Positions 43,632 through 46,946 of a DNA stretch of 46,946 bases are shown here, piece by piece. The notes under the pieces are model-generated. The model was not told the origin of the DNA. It made no database searches and was given only the letters and a program-made list of their open reading frames with translations. The DNA is taken from positions 1-46,946 of the forward strand of contig NZ_JANWVH010000014.1 of assembly GCF_025056915.1 (NCBI RefSeq). The letters are read 5' to 3'. Position numbers and translations under genes: made by a program. Within the stretch, counting starts at the first letter, position 1, and every line of letters begins with the position of its first letter. This DNA comes from Meiothermus sp. GTDB taxonomy: Bacteria; Deinococcota; Deinococci; Deinococcales; Thermaceae.

Positions 43632-43673
43632 AGTCATTTTGATTAAGAGGTAAGGAAAAAAGTCATATTGACT
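43632..43673. promoter_or_regulatory. Twin operator-like dyads between the S24 regulator and holin-like genes
   Basis: Two related boxes 29 bp apart: AGTCATTTTGATT (43632-43644) and AGTCATATTGACT (43661-43673); the second is a perfect 5-3-5 palindrome. The second includes TTGACT, which with TAGCAT (43691-43696, 17-bp spacer) makes a plus-strand promoter. The first adjoins a minus-strand TAGCAT (43631-43626). The region is strikingly AT-rich for this genome. Confidence 0.65.
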
Positions 43674-43749
43674 AATCATCTCTTCTATAATAGCATATCA
43701 CAACCGATTGTTCTGTTTTTAGCGTAATCCCTTCAGACCCAGGTGCCCC

Positions 43750-44124
43750 ATGGAACCCAAACCCTCCACCCTCGATTTTCTGGCCCGGCTCGAGCCCTGG
43801 CAGTTTTGGGGCATTATCGGCCTGTTCGCCGGTGCGGGCGCCTTGCTCCGCTTCCTGGTCGAGAGCGCACAAGGCCCGTGCTGGAAGAGGGCTCTGCGCG
43901 TTTTGAGCAGCGCTTTCTGGGGCACCCTGGCCGCCCTCCTGGTCTCGGACTGGCTCACCCTTTCGCCCAAAAGCCTTCTGGTTCTGGCCACGCTGCTGGG
44001 CTGGGTTGGCTCGGAGGTCACCCTGGGCCAGCTGCTCAGGGTTGTGGGCAAGAAGACCGACCTGAAGCTCGAGGCCCCTAAATCCCCCCGCAAGAAAAAC
44101 GGTCGGAAAAAACCGGTGAAATAG
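43750..44124 (+). CDS. Small membrane protein, holin-like
   Basis: 124 aa, unrecognised by family. Three hydrophobic segments (about 18-37 FWGIIGLFAGAGALLRFLV, 48-68, 73-90), then a strongly basic tail (KSPRKKNGRKKPVK). Small size, two or three helices and a basic C terminus resemble phage holins, and a CI-like regulator is divergent to it, but no endolysin or phage gene is nearby. AGGTG lies before the ATG. It may be a remnant or a host protein under stress control. Its stop codon is the first three bases of a family 1 repeat. Confidence 0.5.
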   Translation: MEPKPSTLDFLARLEPWQFWGIIGLFAGAGALLRFLVESAQGPCWKRALRVLSSAFWGTLAALLVSDWLTLSPKSLLVLATLLGWVGSEVTLGQLLRVVGKKTDLKLEAPKSPRKKNGRKKPVK

Positions 44125-44224
44125 AGCGCTCTTCACGTACTTAGAGCCATTCGACTAGAAAGCTTTGTCCTGGACAGAACAGTGAGCGCCTGGATAGGCG
44201 GCCATGTTTGTGAAGGGCGCGACA
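44122..44224 (-). repeat. Interspersed repeat family 1, short form (copy E)
   Basis: 103 bp, same orientation as copy D. The right end TAGAGCGCTCTTCACGTA begins on the stop codon of the holin-like gene. Hairpin II is TGTCCTG-GA-CAGAACA; hairpin I is damaged on one arm (GAGCGCC … GGCGGCCAT). The left end, at high coordinates, is TGTCGCGCCCTTCACAAA, where the initial TA has become TG. Confidence 0.8.
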
Positions 44225-44247
44225 ACATCCCAGAAACCACGCTCACT

Positions 44248-44275
44248 TTGACGCCCCCCGCTCTGCCGATAGCAT
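44248..44275 (+). promoter_or_regulatory. mqnD promoter
   Basis: TTGACG (44248-44253), a 16-bp spacer and TAGCAT (44270-44275). The -10 box overlaps the first candidate ATG (44274) and ends 7 nt before the second (44283), which supports the second as a leaderless start. Confidence 0.7.
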
Positions 44276-44282
44276 GAATGCC

Positions 44283-45092
44283 ATGGAGCTTGGCTACTCT
44301 TTTTGTCCGAACGATACATTTATTTTTTACGCCCTGGCCCACGGCAAGGTAGCCACCCCCTTCCCCATTGCCGAACGCCTGGAAGACGTGGAAACCCTCA
44401 ACCGCTGGGCCCTGCAGGGCCGGCTCCCCCTCACCAAAATCAGCTACGCTGCTTACGGACGCCTGCGTGAGCAGTATGTTGCGCTCCGCGCCGGAGGGGC
44501 CCTGGGGCGCGGGGTGGGGCCCCTGCTGGTGGCCCGGCAACCCCTGAACAGCCTGCGGGGGCGGAAAATTGCCATTCCGGGTCAGAACACGACCGCGTTT
44601 CTTCTGCTCTCCCTCCATAGCCAGGGCTTTGAACCGATGGAGATGCGCTACGACCACATCATGCCCGCTGTGGCGAGGGGCGAGGTGGACGCCGGTCTTA
44701 TCATCCACGAATCGCGCTTTACCTATCCCCAGCACGGGCTGCAAAAGTTGCTCGATCTGGGCGAGTGGTGGGAGCAACAAACCGGCCTGCCGCTCCCCTT
44801 GGGGGCCATTCTGGCCCGGCGCGACCTGGGCATGGAAACCATTCGGGCTGTAGACGGCGCGGTGCGGGCCAGCCTGGAGTATGCCCGGGCCCATCCCCAA
44901 GAGACCGTGGCCTACATCAAGCAGCACGCCCAGGAACTGCAAGACGAAGTGATCTGGGCCCACATCCACACCTATGTCAACGAGTATTCGCTGGATGTGG
45001 GGCCCGAAGGCGAGGCCGCCGTGGCCGAGCTGTTCCGCCGCGGCGAGGCCGCCGGGCTCCTGCCCGCTTCTCACCTATCGCTCTTTGCTTGA
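44283..45092 (+). CDS. mqnD: 1,4-dihydroxy-6-naphthoate synthase (futalosine pathway)
   Basis: Acts on cyclic de-hypoxanthine futalosine in the futalosine route to menaquinone, the route used by Thermus. 269 aa from ATG 44283 (MELGYSFCPNDTFIFYAL), a periplasmic-binding-protein-like fold working in the cytosol. Signatures: CPNDTF near the N terminus, KISYAAYG, VGPLLVA, IPGQNTTAFLLL, DAGLIIHESRFTY, LPLGAILARRDL. The ORF extends three codons upstream to 44274, but the -10 box covers that ATG. Other mqn genes are not in the window. Confidence 0.95.
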   Translation: MELGYSFCPNDTFIFYALAHGKVATPFPIAERLEDVETLNRWALQGRLPLTKISYAAYGRLREQYVALRAGGALGRGVGPLLVARQPLNSLRGRKIAIPGQNTTAFLLLSLHSQGFEPMEMRYDHIMPAVARGEVDAGLIIHESRFTYPQHGLQKLLDLGEWWEQQTGLPLPLGAILARRDLGMETIRAVDGAVRASLEYARAHPQETVAYIKQHAQELQDEVIWAHIHTYVNEYSLDVGPEGEAAVAELFRRGEAAGLLPASHLSLFA

Positions 45093-45244
45093 ACCCGGTG
45101 CAGGCTTGGCCTGTTTAGGGGGAGAAAAACCGTGTCTGCTGGCCTTCTTTGGAACTTTGTCCAGCCGCTTTACACGGGGGCCCCAATAGGCGTGTTTCTC
45201 ACAATTTGTATTCTTCACCAAAAGTGTCCTCGAGCCAGAACCGC

Positions 45245-45250
45245 TAAATT
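45245..45250 (+). promoter_or_regulatory. -10 box of the CRP/FNR-family gene (leaderless)
   Basis: TAAATT ends 6 nt before the ATG at 45257; no Shine-Dalgarno site and no clear -35 box are present. TTTCTCACAATTTG (45195-45208) upstream could bind a CRP-like activator, which is speculative. Confidence 0.5.
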
Positions 45251-45256
45251 AAAGCC

Positions 45257-45898
45257 ATGACCCCGGAGTTTATCGCCACACTGCCGCCCGAGGCCAGGGC
45301 CGAAGCCGAGCGGGTATTCCGTAGCTTCACGGCCCGGCGGGGCAGCTATGTGTGCTATCCCGAGGACGAAGCCAAGACCCTGTACTTCGTGCAGGAGGGC
45401 TGGGTTCGGCTGTTCCAGCTGGGGCCCCAAGAAGAAGAAATCACCCTGACCGTGGTGGGGGCCGGAGACATTTTCGGCGAAGGCGCCCTGCTGCCCGGTG
45501 AGCGCTACGGCGTGTTTGCCGAGCCGCTGGTTGACTGCGAGCTGCTCTCGGCCTCCAGAGAAGACCTGCAACGCCTGACTGGCCGCTTCCCCGAGGCCCA
45601 GGCCGCTTTTGTGCTCCTGCTCTCGCGCAGGCTGCGCAAAGCCGAGGAACGCCTGCGGGACCTGCGCTTCAAAGAGGTGCTGCCCCGGCTGGCCAAAGCC
45701 CTGCTCTCGGCCATGCGCAAGGGCGAGGAGGGCCTCGAGGTCACCCTCTCCCATCAAGACCTGGCCCACCTGGCCGGCTCCACCCGCGAAACCATTACCA
45801 AGGTGCTGGGCGAGCTGGCCATGGACGATGCCATCGAACTGGGCTACCGGCGTATCCTGATCCTCAAGCCCGACACCCTCAGGCGGATGTCGCTGTAG
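45257..45898 (+). CDS. CRP/FNR-family transcriptional regulator
   Basis: 213 aa. N-terminal cyclic-nucleotide-binding-like beta barrel (about 10-115): LYFVQEGWVRLFQLGPQEEEITLTVVGAGDIFGEGALL. The phosphate-binding R-S pair of cAMP-binding CRP reads R-Y here (LPGERYGVF), so cAMP binding is doubtful. The dimer helix is about 115-140. Helix-turn-helix: LEVTLSHQDLAHLAGSTRETITKVLGEL. No FNR-type Cys cluster. Thermus has several CRP/FNR proteins that act without a known ligand, and I recall one encoded next to mqnD in T. thermophilus; this gene may be its orthologue. Confidence 0.9.
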   Translation: MTPEFIATLPPEARAEAERVFRSFTARRGSYVCYPEDEAKTLYFVQEGWVRLFQLGPQEEEITLTVVGAGDIFGEGALLPGERYGVFAEPLVDCELLSASREDLQRLTGRFPEAQAAFVLLLSRRLRKAEERLRDLRFKEVLPRLAKALLSAMRKGEEGLEVTLSHQDLAHLAGSTRETITKVLGELAMDDAIELGYRRILILKPDTLRRMSL

Positions 45899-46071
45899 CA
45901 AAAAAACGCTGGGACGGCCCGGCCACATCTGGCTTGGAACCTCGAGGCAAGCGCAAATTCTGGATTCCAAGGCATCTTTGGGTTATGCCAAAGCCACCTG
46001 CACCCACCTGGGCCGCAATGCCGCCACAAGTTACGCTACGACGAACCCCCAGGCGATAGAATCCCCTAGCC

Positions 46072-46946
46072 ATGCCCGACCCCCTGCACCCGTTTCTGCC
46101 TTATGACCTACAAAGCCTGCCGGATTTGCTGCGCACGGCCCGGGATGCGCCGCGCGAGGCCCTGCGGGCAGGGCTGGTGGCCTACCTCCAGCGGCTGGGC
46201 GCCCCCAAAGCCAGCCTCGAGGCCGCCGAGCAACTGGCGCACCCCAACAGCCGGGTGGTGGTCAGCGGGCAGCAGGCCGGGCTGCTGACCGGGCCGGCCT
46301 ACACCTTTTACAAGGCCCATGCCGCGCTCAAGCTGGCCAGGGCATACACTTCCCTGGAACAACCGGTGGTGCCGGTCTTCTGGGTGGCTTCGCAAGACCA
46401 CGACACCGACGAAATCCGCAGCGTGGAACTGCTGGACTTCGAAGAACGCATACACCGCCTGGAGCTCCCCCTTCCCCCAGCGCACCCTGCCGGGCGCATT
46501 CCCTTTGCCCCTTATTTTGCCCAGGTCTGCAACCTGCTGCGCTCCTTTAACGGGTATCCCGAGGTGCGCGAGCGCATCTGCCGGGCCATGCTGGGCAACT
46601 GGAGCTACAGCGAGGTTTTTGCCCGGCTGATGCTGGAATTCCTGGGCCCTTATGGGCTGGTGGTCTTCGACCCCATGGCCAAGGAGCTGGCCCCCCTGTT
46701 TGTGCCGGCCCTGGAGCGGGAGATTGCCAATCCCCTGGCTTCCTCCGAGGCCATCAACCGCACGGCCCAGGCCATGAAACAAGCGGGCCTCGAGCCCGCG
46801 CTGGGCCGGGGCGAGGCCGCCACCAACCTGTTTTTGGAGGGTTCGGATGGGGTTCGTCGGCTGCTGCGCTTCCGCGAGGGTCGCTTTGACGACGGCCTGG
46901 AACGCTACAGCCCCGCCGACCTGCGAGCCCTGCTGGCCCACGACCC
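46072..46946 (+). CDS. bshC: Bacillithiol biosynthesis cysteine-adding enzyme BshC (5' part)
   Basis: Adds Cys to GlcN-malate in bacillithiol synthesis. The frame is open for 291 codons and runs off the right edge; the family is about 520 aa, so a little over half is present. N-terminal signatures: VVVSGQQAGLLTGPAYTFYKAHAAL (residues about 62-86) and PVVPVFWVASQDHDTDEIRSVELLD, the most conserved BshC block; later GPYGLVVFDPMAKEL. ATG 46072 is preceded by TAGAAT 9 nt upstream and lacks a Shine-Dalgarno site. Deinococcota make bacillithiol, which fits. Confidence 0.93.
   Translation, partial: MPDPLHPFLPYDLQSLPDLLRTARDAPREALRAGLVAYLQRLGAPKASLEAAEQLAHPNSRVVVSGQQAGLLTGPAYTFYKAHAALKLARAYTSLEQPVVPVFWVASQDHDTDEIRSVELLDFEERIHRLELPLPPAHPAGRIPFAPYFAQVCNLLRSFNGYPEVRERICRAMLGNWSYSEVFARLMLEFLGPYGLVVFDPMAKELAPLFVPALEREIANPLASSEAINRTAQAMKQAGLEPALGRGEAATNLFLEGSDGVRRLLRFREGRFDDGLERYSPADLRALLAHD

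Noticed and set aside
46108-46941. 277-codon minus-strand frame at the right end
   Set aside because: Antisense shadow of bshC, whose own frame is clear and open to the window edge.

Overview
This GC-rich window has strong G/C third positions, very frequent CTCGAG inside genes, many leaderless-looking promoters and a pyrR-pyrB-pyrC cluster with a leader ORF overlapping an attenuator. Together with two-OB-fold SSB, MqnD and BshC this points to a chromosomal segment of the Thermaceae (Deinococcota). A Meiothermus-like organism is my best guess. That is inference from gene content; no 16S rRNA or tRNA gene was recognised. No prophage, CRISPR array or intact insertion sequence is visible.

Layout. 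1-1.9 kb: an eroded stretch, a possible 48-aa protein and an SSB paralogue. 2.3-6.4 kb: malate synthase (aceB) divergent from an IclR regulator, a cyanophycinase-like peptidase, and speD. 6.7-10.1 kb: a three-gene succinate dehydrogenase operon with an unusual single Cys/His-rich membrane anchor. 10.2-13.6 kb: a diguanylate cyclase, a CaCA antiporter and mnmA. 13.8-16.8 kb: the pyr operon with its attenuator. 17.1-24.0 kb: a minus-strand Liv-type ABC importer with an embedded acyl-CoA ligase. 24.3-27.8 kb: a DinB-like protein and the TldE/TldD protease pair. 28-32.7 kb: a cell-wall amidase, a second CaCA antiporter, holA, a DUF4160 protein and a one-heme cytochrome-like protein. 32.7-37.2 kb: a TAXI-TRAP transporter under an apparently GntR-controlled promoter. 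37.6-41.8 kb: an MFS exporter, a small-molecule kinase-like protein, upp and a WecA/TagO-like enzyme. 42-46.9 kb: an orphan ABC-2 permease, an XRE-S24 regulator facing a small holin-like membrane protein, mqnD, a CRP/FNR regulator and the 5' part of bshC.

Working together. The importers (Liv plus ligase, TAXI-TRAP), malate synthase and succinate dehydrogenase fit heterotrophic use of organic acids. PyrR-PyrB-PyrC and Upp cover pyrimidine synthesis and salvage. MqnD (menaquinone) and Sdh belong to the respiratory chain.

The least explained structure is a family of short interspersed elements, seven copies in 47 kb. They have TA-starting terminal inverted repeats and occur as ~100-bp and ~197-bp forms. 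The longer form carries extra hairpins inside the loop of the first hairpin. In three of the five copies with a right end, the element's own terminal TAG is the stop codon of the neighbouring gene; a fourth ends about 5 bp from a stop. A second dyad-rich repeat lies next to three copies. A second strong theme is leaderless transcription: nine genes have a TAnnnT -10 box 6-8 nt before the start codon.
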